Shown: positions 35,913 through 44,957, counted from the stretch's first letter. The stretch: 64,000 bases of DNA from Streptomyces sp. NBC_01481 (GCF_026339995.1 NZ_JAPEPT010000007.1:297501-361500), one strand, 5' to 3'. The notes: a model not told the origin generated them from the letters alone. Numbers and translations: made by a program.

Positions 35913-36839
35913 TCAGATCGCGCCGCCGCCGGCGATGCCGCCTCCGGTCTGGTCGCCCGCCGCATGGCCGGGCGCGTTGAGCTCCTGCGCCTCATCGGCG
36001 CCAAGGACCGCGCCGGTGCCCTTCTTGGTGCGGCGCGCCCTGCCCTCCAGCCAGCTCGCAAGCGTGGTGAGCAGGAAGTTGAGAGCGATGTAGATCAGCG
36101 AGATCACGGTGAGCGTGGCGATGGTGTTCGCGCCGTAGTTCGCAGGGATCGTGCGGGCCTGCGACAGCAGCTCGGCGAGACCGAGCAGCGCGCCGCCCAG
36201 CGCGGTGTCCTTGACGATGACCACGAGTTGGCTGACGAGGGCCGGAAGCATCGCCGTGACGGCCTGCGGCAGCAGGACGAACGACAGGGTCTGACCCTTG
36301 CGCATGCCGATCGCCTTTGCGGCGTCGGTCTGGCCCTGGGGCAGCGAGAGGACGCCCGCCCTGACGATCTCGGCGATAACCGAGGCGTTGTAGAGCACGA
36401 GACCGGTCACCACGGCGTAAATCGGCCGGACTTCCGATTCGAGGTCCGTGAACTGCACGAACAGCTGGGCGGCGAAAACCATCAGGATGAGCACCGGGAT
36501 GGCGCGGAAGAACTCGACCACAGTACCCACCGGAACGCGGATCCACCTGTGGTCGGAGAGCCGGCCGATACCGAGCAGCGCGCCGAGCGGCAGGGCGATC
36601 ACGACGGCGAACGCTGCCGCCTTGACGGTCAGCCAGAGACCGGGCAGCAAATAGGTCGTCCAGACCTGGGAGTCCGTGACGAACGGGCTCCACTTCTCCG
36701 AGGTCAGCTGGTCCTTGTCGGCCATGACCGACAGCGCCCACCAGATGGCAAGACCGAGTGCGACGAGGAACACGATCGTGTAGATGATGTTCCGCCGCTT
36801 GGCGCGGGGGCCGGGGGCATCGTAGAGAACGGAGGTCAT
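35913..36839 (-). CDS. gluD: Glutamate ABC transporter permease GluD
   Basis: This 308-residue inner-membrane permease belongs to the HisM/GlnP family. The membrane domain (about 75-280) contains the ATPase-contact loop, here QGQTDAAKAIGMRKGQTLSFVLLPQA. An extra N-terminal helix (IIYTIVFLVALGLAIWWAL) and a Gly-rich C-terminal tail extend it. Its ATG overlaps the gluC stop by four bases. With GluC it forms the channel heterodimer. Confidence 0.9.
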   Translation of the reverse strand: MTSVLYDAPGPRAKRRNIIYTIVFLVALGLAIWWALSVMADKDQLTSEKWSPFVTDSQVWTTYLLPGLWLTVKAAAFAVVIALPLGALLGIGRLSDHRWIRVPVGTVVEFFRAIPVLILMVFAAQLFVQFTDLESEVRPIYAVVTGLVLYNASVIAEIVRAGVLSLPQGQTDAAKAIGMRKGQTLSFVLLPQAVTAMLPALVSQLVVIVKDTALGGALLGLAELLSQARTIPANYGANTIATLTVISLIYIALNFLLTTLASWLEGRARRTKKGTGAVLGADEAQELNAPGHAAGDQTGGGIAGGGAI

Positions 36840-37510
36840 CGCTTCACCGCCACGCGCTTGGCCACCCAGCCGAGCAGCAGACCGGTCGGGAGGGTGAGAA
36901 CGATGAACCCCAATGCGAAGATCGCAAAGACGGCGAAGAGCGCATCGGCCTCGTTCTCGATCATTGTCTTCATCAGGGATGCCGCCTCGGCCACACCGAT
37001 CGCCGCGGCCACCGTTGTGTTCTTCGTCAGTGCGATGAGCACGTTCGCGAGCGGCGCGACGACCGAACGGAACGCCTGGGGGAGGACGATCAGCGTCAGC
37101 ACCTGGAAGAAGCTCAGCCCCATCGCACGGGCCGCCTCCGCCTGGCCGACGGGCACGGTGTTGATACCGGACCGGATGGCCTCACACACGAAGCAGCCGG
37201 TGTAGGCGATGAATCCGAGGACGGCCAGCCGGAAGCCGATGTCCTTGAAGTTGTCGCCGCCCAGTGCGAAGCCCAACGTCTGGTTCAGGACCAGCGAGCA
37301 GGCGACGATGATCACCGTCAGCGGGGTGTTGCGGACGAGGTTGATGTACAGGGTGCCGAAGCTCCGCATCAGCGGAACCGGGCTGACCCGCATGCCCACC
37401 AGGATCGTGCCCCAGATGAGAGACCCGATGGCGGAGTAGAGGGTGAGCTGAACCGTCACCCAGAAGGCCCCGAGCACGTCGTACTGCCCGGAATCAAGAA
37501 AATCGAACAC
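36836..37510 (-). CDS. gluC: Glutamate ABC transporter permease GluC
   Basis: This 224-residue polar amino acid permease has five predicted helices. The coupling (EAA) loop reads VGQAEAARAMGLSFFQVLTLIVLPQAFR. It begins FLDSGQYDVLGAFWVTVQLTLYSA, as is typical for the family. It lies 74 bases after gluB and is coupled to gluD through an ATGA overlap. It works with GluD, the binding lipoprotein GluB and the ATPase GluA. Confidence 0.9.
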   Translation of the reverse strand: MFDFLDSGQYDVLGAFWVTVQLTLYSAIGSLIWGTILVGMRVSPVPLMRSFGTLYINLVRNTPLTVIIVACSLVLNQTLGFALGGDNFKDIGFRLAVLGFIAYTGCFVCEAIRSGINTVPVGQAEAARAMGLSFFQVLTLIVLPQAFRSVVAPLANVLIALTKNTTVAAAIGVAEAASLMKTMIENEADALFAVFAIFALGFIVLTLPTGLLLGWVAKRVAVKR

Positions 37511-37584
37511 GTTGCCCCGCGCTCTCCCCGGTTGGCTGGTGGGGACGCGCCGCCGGCCTCGGCCGACGGCGCGTCAGTGCTGAC

Positions 37585-38415
37585 TCAGCTGCCTTCAGTG
37601 ACCTTCGGGGCAGGCTCGGTCTTGTAGTTGGCCGGGCCGAAGTTCGCCTTCACGAACTTGTCCCAGGAGCCGTCGTCGACCATCTTCTTGAGAGCCGCAT
37701 TGATCTTGGTCTGAAGGTCCTTGTCGCCCTTCTTCAGACCGATGCCGTAGGGCTCGTCGCTCAGGTTGAGGCCCACCAGCTTGAACTTGCCCTGGTGCTC
37801 CTTCTGCGCGGCGAAGCCGGCCAGGATGGAGTTGTCGGTGGTTAGCGCGTCGACGGCCTTGTTCTCCAGGCCGGTGATGCACTCCGAGTAGCCGCCGTAC
37901 TCCTGCAGGTCGGCCTTGGGCGCGAGCTTTTCCTTGACGTTCTGCGCCGAGGTCGAGCCGGTCACCGAGCACAGCTTCTTGGCGTTGAGGTCGGTGGCCT
38001 TGGTGATGGAGTTGTCGTCCGCGCGGACCAGCAGGTCCTGGTGGGCCAGGAAGTACGGACCGGCGAAGTCGACCTCGGCCTTGCGCTTGTCGTTGATCGT
38101 GTAGGTGGCGGCGACGAACTTGACGTCACCGTTCTTGATCAGGTTCTCGCGCTCGGCGCTGGGGGCCTGCTTGAAGGTGATGTCCTTGGCGTCGTAGCCG
38201 AGCTCCTTCGCGATGTACGTGGCGACATCGACGTCGAAACCGGTGAACTTGCCGTCCGGCGTCTTCAGGCCGAGGCCCGGCTGGTCGTACTTGATGCCGA
38301 CGGTGATCTTCTTGCCGCCCCCGTCGCCCGAGTCGCTGTCGCCACCACAGGCGGTCGCGGTCAGGGAGAGGACGAGGACCGCGGCGGCCGCCGCGCTTGC
38401 CTTGTGCAGCTTCAT
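37585..38415 (-). CDS. gluB: Glutamate-binding lipoprotein GluB
   Basis: This 276-residue extracytoplasmic binding protein has a lipobox signal peptide (LSLTATAC, lipidated Cys23) followed by an Asp/Gly/Ser linker and an SBP_bac_3 domain. Family signatures include GFDVDVATYIAKELGY and DVKFVAATYTINDKRKAEVDFAGPYF. The ATG at 38415 is preferred because AAGGGATG lies about 6 bases upstream; an ATG three codons earlier would sit on top of that site. It captures glutamate for GluC/GluD. Confidence 0.9.
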   Translation of the reverse strand: MKLHKASAAAAAVLVLSLTATACGGDSDSGDGGGKKITVGIKYDQPGLGLKTPDGKFTGFDVDVATYIAKELGYDAKDITFKQAPSAERENLIKNGDVKFVAATYTINDKRKAEVDFAGPYFLAHQDLLVRADDNSITKATDLNAKKLCSVTGSTSAQNVKEKLAPKADLQEYGGYSECITGLENKAVDALTTDNSILAGFAAQKEHQGKFKLVGLNLSDEPYGIGLKKGDKDLQTKINAALKKMVDDGSWDKFVKANFGPANYKTEPAPKVTEGS

Positions 38416-38473
38416 GATGAACATCCCTTGTGTCGTAACTCGCCGGTCGTCGGTTGTGCGGGCGCGCCGGTCG

Positions 38474-39256
38474 TCAGTGGTGCAGGATCTTCGACAGGAA
38501 GTCCTTAGCACGGTCGCTGCGCGGATTGCTGAAGAACTCGTCCGGCGTGGCCTCCTCGACGATCCTGCCGTCCGCCATGAAGACAACACGGTTGGCGGCA
38601 GAGCGGGCGAAGCCCATCTCGTGGGTGACAACCACCATCGTCATCCCATCGCGCGCAAGTTGCTGCATGACCTCGAGAACTTCGTTGATCATCTCGGGGT
38701 CGAGGGCCGACGTCGGCTCGTCGAAGAGCATGACCTTCGGCCCCATCGCCAGTGCACGCGCGATCGCGACACGCTGCTGCTGGCCGCCGGACAGCTGCGC
38801 CGGGTACTTGTCGGCCTGCGAGCCGACGCCCACCCGGTCGAGCAGTGAGCGCGCCTTGTCCTCGGCGGCCTTCCTGTCGGCCTTGCGGACCTTGATCTGG
38901 CCCAGCATCACGTTCTCCAGCACCGTCTTGTGTGCGAAGAGGTTGAAAGACTGGAAGACCATTCCGACGTCGGCGCGCAGCCGGGCGAGTTGCTTGCCCT
39001 CGGCGGGTAGCGGCTTGCCGTCGATCGAGATCGCGCCGGAGTCGATCGTCTCCAGGCGGTTGATGGTGCGGCACAGCGTGGACTTGCCGGACCCGGAGGG
39101 TCCGATGACGACCACGACCTCGCCACGGGCGATCGTCAGGTCGATGTCCTGGAGCACATGCAGCGCGCCGAAGTGCTTGTTGACGTTGCTCAGCACGACC
39201 AGGTCGCCCGCGGGTACAGCGTCCTCGACGCCCTTGGTCACTGAAACTCCGCTCAT
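38474..39256 (-). CDS. gluA: Glutamate ABC transporter ATP-binding protein GluA
   Basis: This 260-residue ATPase of the GlnQ type has Walker A GPSGSGKST, Q-loop VFQSFNLF, signature LSGGQQQR, Walker B VMLFDEPTSALDP and a switch histidine in VVVTHEMGF. It is the first gene of the leftward gluABCD operon and divergent from gluR, whose product (with GluK) is reported to control this importer in S. coelicolor. The N-terminal 15 residues are variable. Confidence 0.92.
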   Translation of the reverse strand: MSGVSVTKGVEDAVPAGDLVVLSNVNKHFGALHVLQDIDLTIARGEVVVVIGPSGSGKSTLCRTINRLETIDSGAISIDGKPLPAEGKQLARLRADVGMVFQSFNLFAHKTVLENVMLGQIKVRKADRKAAEDKARSLLDRVGVGSQADKYPAQLSGGQQQRVAIARALAMGPKVMLFDEPTSALDPEMINEVLEVMQQLARDGMTMVVVTHEMGFARSAANRVVFMADGRIVEEATPDEFFSNPRSDRAKDFLSKILHH

Positions 39257-39517
39257 CGGCTTCTTGCTCCGTCCTCCTCGGTTGGGAGGACGTTAATCAC
39301 GCCTTGCGACCAGTGTCATTACATCTGAGCGGAAATTGAGGATAACGATCCGGCTGCACCTGGACACTATGCGTGAACAGGGTGATGATCGGCGTACCGG
39401 GTGGGTAACGGAAACGGGCAGGTATCGGGAACCCCCTTGACTGGCCGGGTGCACATCGGCCTTGATGCCCTGGTACATCCTTGACCGGATCCATGACCGT
39501 TTGACCGTAGGGGGGCC
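39257..39517. promoter_or_regulatory. Divergent gluA/gluR control region
   Basis: This 261-base gap separates the divergent gluA and gluR genes and must hold both promoters. On the gluR side, TTGACCG occurs at 39481 and 39501, with ATGACCG at 39493 and TTGACTG at 39437. These could be regulator sites or -35 elements. On the gluA side, a possible -10 TGTAAT lies on the minus strand near 39320. Binding of GluR here is expected from published work on this system but is not shown by the sequence. Confidence 0.4.
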
Positions 39518-40225
39518 ATGAGGCTGCTGCTCGTCGAGGACGACGACCATGTCGCCGCCGCGTTGTCCGCGGTGCTCGCCAGGCACGGTTTTCAGGTCGT
39601 CCACGCCCGCAACGGCGAGGAGGCGCTGCAGGCCGTGCTGCCCGCCACGCATCCCGAAAAACCGCCGTTCGGAGTCGTGCTCCTCGACCTGGGGCTGCCC
39701 GACCAGGACGGCTATCAGGTGTGTGGCAAGATCCGGAAGCTCACCTCCACACCCGTGATCATGGTGACCGCGCGGGCCGACGTCCGCTCCCGGATCCATG
39801 GGCTCAACCTCGGGGCCGACGACTATGTCACCAAGCCGTACGACACCGGGGAGCTGCTGGCCCGCATCCACGCCGTCAGCCGCCGCACCGCGAGCGGTGA
39901 CGATGCCGCCGCGGCCGGGTCCGAGGACGCGCTGCGCCTGGGGCAGGTCACCATCGAGCTGCCCACGCGGCGCGTCAGCGTCGACGGTGAGACGGTTCAG
40001 CTGACCCGGAAGGAGTTCGACCTTCTGGCGCTGCTCGCGCAGCGGCCGGGCGTCGTATTCCGCCGGGAGCAGATCATCAGCGAGGTGTGGCGCACCAGCT
40101 GGGAAGGGACCGGCCGCACCCTCGAGGTGCATGTGGCGTCCCTGCGCTCCAAGCTGCGGATGCCCGCCCTGATCGAGACCGTGCGCGGAGTCGGCTACCG
40201 GCTCGTCGCGCCCACGGCCCCGTAA
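39518..40225 (+). CDS. gluR: OmpR-family response regulator GluR
   Basis: This 235-residue regulator has a receiver domain (LLLVEDDDH; phospho-acceptor Asp57 in VVLLDLGLPDQDGY; Lys in DDYVTKPYD). It also has a C-terminal winged helix (LTRKEFDLLALLAQRPGVVFRREQI ... RTLEVHVASLRSKL ... GVGYRLV). An Ala-rich linker joins them. AGGGGGG lies just before the ATG. It is divergent from gluA and co-directional with the kinase gluK, which starts 15 bases later, matching the GluR-GluK system (SCO5778-5779). Confidence 0.9.
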   Translation: MRLLLVEDDDHVAAALSAVLARHGFQVVHARNGEEALQAVLPATHPEKPPFGVVLLDLGLPDQDGYQVCGKIRKLTSTPVIMVTARADVRSRIHGLNLGADDYVTKPYDTGELLARIHAVSRRTASGDDAAAAGSEDALRLGQVTIELPTRRVSVDGETVQLTRKEFDLLALLAQRPGVVFRREQIISEVWRTSWEGTGRTLEVHVASLRSKLRMPALIETVRGVGYRLVAPTAP

Positions 40226-40240
40226 GGCCCGTACACCCCG

Positions 40241-41632
40241 GTGCGTACCCGACTTCTCCCGCTGCTCATCGTCCTCATGGCGGGCGTGCTGCTCGCGCTC
40301 GGCTTCCCGCTCGCCGTGAGCGTGGCGGCCGCGCAGCAGCAGCGGGTCGTCGTGGACCGGATCGACGACACGGTGCGCTTCGCGGCGCTGGCGCAGTTCG
40401 TCACCGAGGGCCCGGGAATGGACGAGCGGCGCTCCACGCTCCAGGAGCAGCTCGACCGCTATCACGACACGTACGGCATCAAGGCGGGCGTCTTCTACCG
40501 CGACGGCGACAACATCGCGAGTGCCCCCGAGGGCTGGTCCGTGCCGCGCAGCGGCGAGGGCCGGGAGGCATTCCAGGAAGCGCTCACCGGCCGGCGCAGC
40601 CAGGACCCCGGGCAGGTCTGGCCGTGGCAGCAGGGTGCCCGGCTCGTCGTCGCCTCACCCGTCGTACGGGACGGGGACGTCGTCGCCGTCGTGTTCACCG
40701 ACTCGCCCACCGCCCAGCTGCGTTCACGCGTCCTGAAGGGCTGGCTGCTGATCGCGGCCGGCGAGTGCGCGGCGATGCTGGTCGCCGTCGGCGCCGCCTT
40801 CCGCCTCACCGGCTGGGTCCTGCGGCCCGTACGCATCCTGGACGCGGTCACCCACGACATCGCGACCGGGCAGATGAATTCGCGCGTCGCAGCGGCGGGC
40901 GGACCCCCGGAACTCAGGCGCCTGGCCCGCTCGTTCAACGAGATGGCCGACAACGTAGAAGAAGTACTGGAACAGCAGCGGGCGTTCGTGGCCGACGCCT
41001 CCCACCAGCTGCGCAATCCCCTCGCCGCCCTGCTGCTGCGCATCGAGCTCCTCGCGCTGGAACTCCCCGAGGGCAACGAGGAGATCGCCTCGGTCCGCAC
41101 CGAGGGCAAGCGCCTGGCCCAGGTCCTCGACGACCTGCTGGACCTGGCGCTGGCCGAGCACGCCTGCGCCGACCTCCGGCTCACCGACATCGGCGAACTC
41201 GCAGCGGAACGGGTCGCCGCCTGGCGTCCGCTTGCCGAGGAGAAGGGCGTCCGTCTGACCGAGCACCGCGCAGCGGTCACGGCCTGGGCCGACCCGGTCG
41301 CGCTCTCCAGCGCCCTGGACGCGGTGATCGACAACGCCCTGAAGTTCACCCCGAGCGGCGAGGAGGTCACCGTCTCGGTCGCCTCCAACGGGGCCACCTC
41401 GACGGTCGTGATCACCGACCGCGGTCCCGGCCTGACCGACGAGGAGCTCGCCCGTATCGGCGACCGCTTCTGGCGCAGCGGCCGCCATCAGAACATCAAG
41501 GGCTCGGGTCTGGGCCTGTCGATCTCGCGCGCACTGTTGACCGCTGGCGGCGGCTCGATCGCGTACGAGCACCACGAGCCGTGCGGACTGCGGGTGACCG
41601 TGACCGTCCCGCGTACGTCTCCTACGGCTTGA
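40241..41632 (+). CDS. gluK: Sensor histidine kinase GluK
   Basis: This 463-residue membrane kinase has a first membrane helix at about 5-28 and an extracytoplasmic sensor of about 130 residues. A second helix follows (about 165-187), then HAMP, HisKA with ADASHQLRNPLAAL (phospho-acceptor His), and HATPase_c (ALDAVIDNALKFTPSG, DRGPGL, GSGLGLSISRALL). It is reported to sense glutamate in S. coelicolor. The GTG start has no strong ribosome site and probably relies on coupling to gluR. Its 3' end overlaps the convergent TAXI gene by 11 bases. Confidence 0.9.
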   Translation: MRTRLLPLLIVLMAGVLLALGFPLAVSVAAAQQQRVVVDRIDDTVRFAALAQFVTEGPGMDERRSTLQEQLDRYHDTYGIKAGVFYRDGDNIASAPEGWSVPRSGEGREAFQEALTGRRSQDPGQVWPWQQGARLVVASPVVRDGDVVAVVFTDSPTAQLRSRVLKGWLLIAAGECAAMLVAVGAAFRLTGWVLRPVRILDAVTHDIATGQMNSRVAAAGGPPELRRLARSFNEMADNVEEVLEQQRAFVADASHQLRNPLAALLLRIELLALELPEGNEEIASVRTEGKRLAQVLDDLLDLALAEHACADLRLTDIGELAAERVAAWRPLAEEKGVRLTEHRAAVTAWADPVALSSALDAVIDNALKFTPSGEEVTVSVASNGATSTVVITDRGPGLTDEELARIGDRFWRSGRHQNIKGSGLGLSISRALLTAGGGSIAYEHHEPCGLRVTVTVPRTSPTA

Positions 41633-42617
41633 CCGAGCGGTAGTAGCGCCGGGCTCCTTCGTGCAGTGGCAGCGGATCCGTGTAGACGGCGGTCCGCAGA
41701 TCCACCAGCTGCGCGGGGTGGACGGTGTTGCCGATCCGGTCCCGGCTCTTGATCACCGTACGGGTGAAGCCCTCGGTCATCGCCGGATCCATCCGGTCTG
41801 TGGTGACCAGCAGATTCGCCACCGCCACCGTCGGCACGGGCACCCCGCTCTGCGCCTGGAGATAGGCGTCGGCGGGCATCACGGCGGCGCGATAGTAGCT
41901 GGTGTCGCCCGCGGTGTGCAGCTTGTCGACGAGATCGGCCGCCAGCGGGATGAGCTTGATCTCGAAGCGCTCCGACAACTCCTGAATGGTGCTGGTGGGC
42001 AGCCCGCCCGACCAGAAGAAGGCATCGAGCTCGCCGGCCTCCAGCCGGGCAGGCACGGTGTCGATCCCGGCCGCGACCGGAGTGATGTCTCGCGCCGGAT
42101 CGATCCCCGAGGCCGTGAGCAGCCGCTCGGCGATCAGCCGTACACCCGACCTCGCCGGCCCGATACCCACCCGCTTGCCGCGCAGATCGCGGGCGGACTT
42201 CACCTGGGAGAAGCGGGGTACGACGAGCTGCACATAGTCGTCGTACAGCCGGGCGCAGCCACGCAGCCGGTCGGCGCCCGGCTTGCTGTCCCGCCTGTAC
42301 TTGGCGACCGCGTCGGCCGTGGCGATGGTGAAGTCGGCCTCGCCGGTGGCCACGCGCGCGAGATTCTGTTGCGAGCCCTCGCTGGTGCGCAGATCTATCT
42401 TCACATCCGGCATGTCTTGGGCGAGAGCTTCCTTGAGCAGTGCGCCGTACCGCTGGTAGACCCCGCTCTGCACGCCCGTGCTGAAAGTCAGCTTCCCCTT
42501 CGGGGAGGACTCTCCGATGGGCAGCAGCCACCACGCCAGCAGCCCGAACACCACGAGGGCGGCCGCGGACGCCTGCAGGGCGCGGCTTCGGCTGATGCGG
42601 GACGGGGCCGGGAACAT
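41622..42617 (-). CDS. TAXI-family solute-binding protein (orphan)
   Basis: This 331-residue extracytoplasmic binding protein has an N-terminal membrane anchor (ALQASAAALVVFGLLAWWLLP). A TAXI (TRAP-associated) domain follows, with KLTFSTGVQSGVYQRYGALL, GSQQNLARVATGEADFTIATADAV, VGIGPARSGVRLIAERLL and AFFWSGGLPT. TAXI proteins usually pair with fused TRAP permeases, but none is in the window, so it may act as a free receptor. The ATG at 42617 is the first in frame. Convergent overlap with gluK suggests linked regulation. Confidence 0.85.
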   Translation of the reverse strand: MFPAPSRISRSRALQASAAALVVFGLLAWWLLPIGESSPKGKLTFSTGVQSGVYQRYGALLKEALAQDMPDVKIDLRTSEGSQQNLARVATGEADFTIATADAVAKYRRDSKPGADRLRGCARLYDDYVQLVVPRFSQVKSARDLRGKRVGIGPARSGVRLIAERLLTASGIDPARDITPVAAGIDTVPARLEAGELDAFFWSGGLPTSTIQELSERFEIKLIPLAADLVDKLHTAGDTSYYRAAVMPADAYLQAQSGVPVPTVAVANLLVTTDRMDPAMTEGFTRTVIKSRDRIGNTVHPAQLVDLRTAVYTDPLPLHEGARRYYRSVKP

Positions 42618-42683
42618 GGCCGCGATCCTGCCAGCTCACTCCCTGTGATGGCCAGGCCCCGGCTCGCGGACGGGCGAGGCGGA

Positions 42684-42706
42684 GCGTCAGTGCGACCCCG
42701 TACCCT
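42684..42706 (+). promoter_or_regulatory. RecA-NDp-like promoter of miaB
   Basis: GCGTCAGTG (42684-42692), N8, TACCCT (42701-42706) keeps the GTCAGTG core and TANNNT of the PafBC-type consensus; the first two bases differ. The ATG is 10 bases after the -10 element. Confidence 0.45.
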
Positions 42707-42716
42707 GGTTGGCGCG

Positions 42717-44207
42717 ATGAGTGCGAAAACTTACGAGGTGCGCACCTACGGGTGCCAGATGAACGTCCACGACTCCGAGCGCCTGTCGGGCCTCCTGGAG
42801 GACGCGGGCTATGTCCGTGCGCCCGAGGGCGCCGACGGTGACGCCGACGTCGTCGTCTTCAACACCTGCGCGGTGCGGGAGAACGCCGACAACAAGCTCT
42901 ACGGCAATCTCGGCAGGCTCGCGCCGATGAAGACCAAGCGGCCGGGGATGCAGATCGCCGTCGGCGGCTGCCTGGCCCAGAAGGACCGCGACACCATCGT
43001 CACGAAGGCGCCGTGGGTCGACGTCGTCTTCGGCACGCACAACATCGGCAAGCTGCCGGTCCTGCTGGAGCGCGCCCGCATCCAGGAAGAGGCACAGGTC
43101 GAGATCGCGGAGTCGCTCGAGGCCTTCCCCTCGACGCTGCCGACCCGCCGTGAGTCGGCGTATGCCGCGTGGGTGTCCATCTCGGTCGGCTGCAACAACA
43201 CCTGCACCTTCTGCATCGTGCCGGCGCTGCGCGGCAAGGAGAAGGACCGCAGGCCCGGCGACATCCTGGCCGAGGTCGAGGCGCTCGTCGCCGAGGGCGT
43301 CTGTGAGATCACCCTGCTCGGACAGAACGTCAATGCGTACGGCTCCGACATCGGTGACCGCGAGGCTTTCAGCAAGCTGCTGCGCGCCTGCGGAAAGATC
43401 GAGGGCCTGGAGCGGGTCCGCTTCACCTCGCCGCACCCCCGCGACTTCACGGACGATGTGATCGCCGCGATGGCCGAGACGCCGAACGTCATGCCACAGC
43501 TCCACATGCCGCTGCAGTCCGGCTCGGACACCGTGCTCAAGGCGATGCGCCGCTCGTACCGGCAGGAGCGATTCCTCGGGATCATCGAGAAGGTGCGCGC
43601 CGCGATTCCGCACGCCGCCATCTCCACCGACATCATCGTGGGCTTCCCCGGCGAGACCGAGGAGGACTTCGAGCAGACCATGCACACCGTGCGGCAGGCG
43701 CGCTTCGCGAACGCCTTCACCTTCCAGTACTCCAAGCGCCCCGGCACCCCCGCGGCGACCATGGAGGGGCAGATCCCCAAGGAGGTCGTCCAGGACCGGT
43801 ACATGCGCCTGGTCGCCCTCCAGGAGGAGATCTCCTGGGAGGAGAACAAGAAGCAGGTCGGCCGGACGCTGGAGGTCATGGTCGCGGAGGGCGAGGGCCG
43901 CAAGGACGGGGCCACGCACCGGCTTTCGGGCCGTGCGCCCGACAACCGTCTCGTCCACTTCGCGAAGCCGGACGAGGACGTGCGCCCCGGCGATGTGGTG
44001 ACGGTCGAGATCACTTACGCCGCACCGCACCACCTGCTCGCGGAGGGCGCTGCGACATCCGTACGGCGCACCCGCGCGGGCGACGCCTGGGAGAAGCGCA
44101 ACGCCGAGGCGGCCGCGAAGCCTGCCGGTGTGATGCTGGGGCTGCCGAAGATCGGCGTTCCTGAGCCGCTGCCGGCCGCTGCCGCGCCCGCGTGCGGCAG
44201 CCACTGA
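42717..44207 (+). CDS. miaB: tRNA-2-methylthio-N6-dimethylallyladenosine synthase MiaB
   Basis: This 496-residue radical-SAM methylthiotransferase completes the ms2i6A37 modification started by MiaA. MTTase-domain cysteines lie in RTYGCQMN, FNTCAVREN and GGCLAQKD. The radical-SAM cluster motif is VGCNNTCTFCIVPALRGKE. A TRAM domain (about 375-440) and a Pro/Ala-rich tail follow. The RGKE motif and TYGCQMNxxDSE distinguish it from RimO. The frame is open for 352 codons upstream, but the homology begins at MSAKTYEVRTYG. Confidence 0.94.
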   Translation: MSAKTYEVRTYGCQMNVHDSERLSGLLEDAGYVRAPEGADGDADVVVFNTCAVRENADNKLYGNLGRLAPMKTKRPGMQIAVGGCLAQKDRDTIVTKAPWVDVVFGTHNIGKLPVLLERARIQEEAQVEIAESLEAFPSTLPTRRESAYAAWVSISVGCNNTCTFCIVPALRGKEKDRRPGDILAEVEALVAEGVCEITLLGQNVNAYGSDIGDREAFSKLLRACGKIEGLERVRFTSPHPRDFTDDVIAAMAETPNVMPQLHMPLQSGSDTVLKAMRRSYRQERFLGIIEKVRAAIPHAAISTDIIVGFPGETEEDFEQTMHTVRQARFANAFTFQYSKRPGTPAATMEGQIPKEVVQDRYMRLVALQEEISWEENKKQVGRTLEVMVAEGEGRKDGATHRLSGRAPDNRLVHFAKPDEDVRPGDVVTVEITYAAPHHLLAEGAATSVRRTRAGDAWEKRNAEAAAKPAGVMLGLPKIGVPEPLPAAAAPACGSH

Positions 44208-44252
44208 CCGGCGTCGGTGAGGCACCCGTGAACACGCATTAGGCTGCCGATC

Positions 44253-44957
44253 ATGCTTGTCGCCGCCGCCGTGTGCCCCTGCCCGCCGCTGCTCGTGCCC
44301 GACGTCGCCGCCGGCGCGGCGCCGGAACTCGACGCGGCGCGTACCGCGTGCTCCGACGCCCTCGGGGTGCTCGCCGCCGCCCGTCCCGATCTGCTGGTCG
44401 TGATCGGGCCCGCCGAACAGCACAGCAACGGTCCGTATGCGGCGGGCGCGACCGGTTCCTTCCACGGCTTCGGTGTCGACATCGACGTGACGCTGGGGAC
44501 GGGCGAGGGCCAGGAGCGGCCGCTGCCGCCGTCCCTCGCCGTCGGAGCCTGGCTGCTGACCCGAGCCCAGTGGAATTCCCCGGTGGAGGGCATCGGCGTC
44601 GGCGAGCCACTCGCCCCGGAGCGCTGCCTTGCCGTAGGCCGGGAGCTCGGCGCCCGGGCAGAGCGTGTCGCGCTGCTGGTGATGGGCGACGGCAGCGCCT
44701 GCCGCACGCTGAAGGCGCCCGGCTATCTGGACGAGCGGGCGGCCGACTTCGACGCGCAGGCCGCTCGCGCGCTGGGAGCGGCCGACGTGGAGGCGCTCAA
44801 GGCGCTGGACGAGTCCCTGGCGTACGAACTCAAGGCGGCGGGCCGCGCGCCCTGGCAGGTTCTTGCGGGGGCGGCCGAGGGGGCGGGCCTGGCAGGGCAG
44901 TTGCTCTACGAGGACGCTCCTTATGGCGTCGGCTACTTCGTGGCCGCCTGGTCGTAG
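44253..44957 (+). CDS. Class III extradiol dioxygenase-like (LigB-type) protein
   Basis: This 234-residue protein resembles the LigB/MEMO fold: MLVAAAVCPCPPLLVPDVA, PDLLVVIGPAEQHSN, GDGSACRTLKAPG and DAPYGVGYFVAAW. In extradiol dioxygenases an N-terminal His and a central Glu/His bind iron; here the N-terminal position reads CPCPP, so catalysis is doubtful. A -10-like TAGGCT (44240-44245) lies 7 bases before the ATG, suggesting a leaderless start. It is conserved between miaB and miaA in Streptomyces as I recall, with unknown function. Confidence 0.75.
   Translation: MLVAAAVCPCPPLLVPDVAAGAAPELDAARTACSDALGVLAAARPDLLVVIGPAEQHSNGPYAAGATGSFHGFGVDIDVTLGTGEGQERPLPPSLAVGAWLLTRAQWNSPVEGIGVGEPLAPERCLAVGRELGARAERVALLVMGDGSACRTLKAPGYLDERAADFDAQAARALGAADVEALKALDESLAYELKAAGRAPWQVLAGAAEGAGLAGQLLYEDAPYGVGYFVAAWS

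Noticed and set aside
37566..37590. GCGTCAGTG near the end of gluB as another PafBC-type promoter
   Set aside because: No TANNNT follows at the required 8-base distance, and no gene start lies downstream on that strand.
41661..42716. Upstream open frame joined to miaB (would give an 848-residue protein)
   Set aside because: The upstream part is antisense to the TAXI gene, and MiaB homology starts only at MSAKTYEVR.
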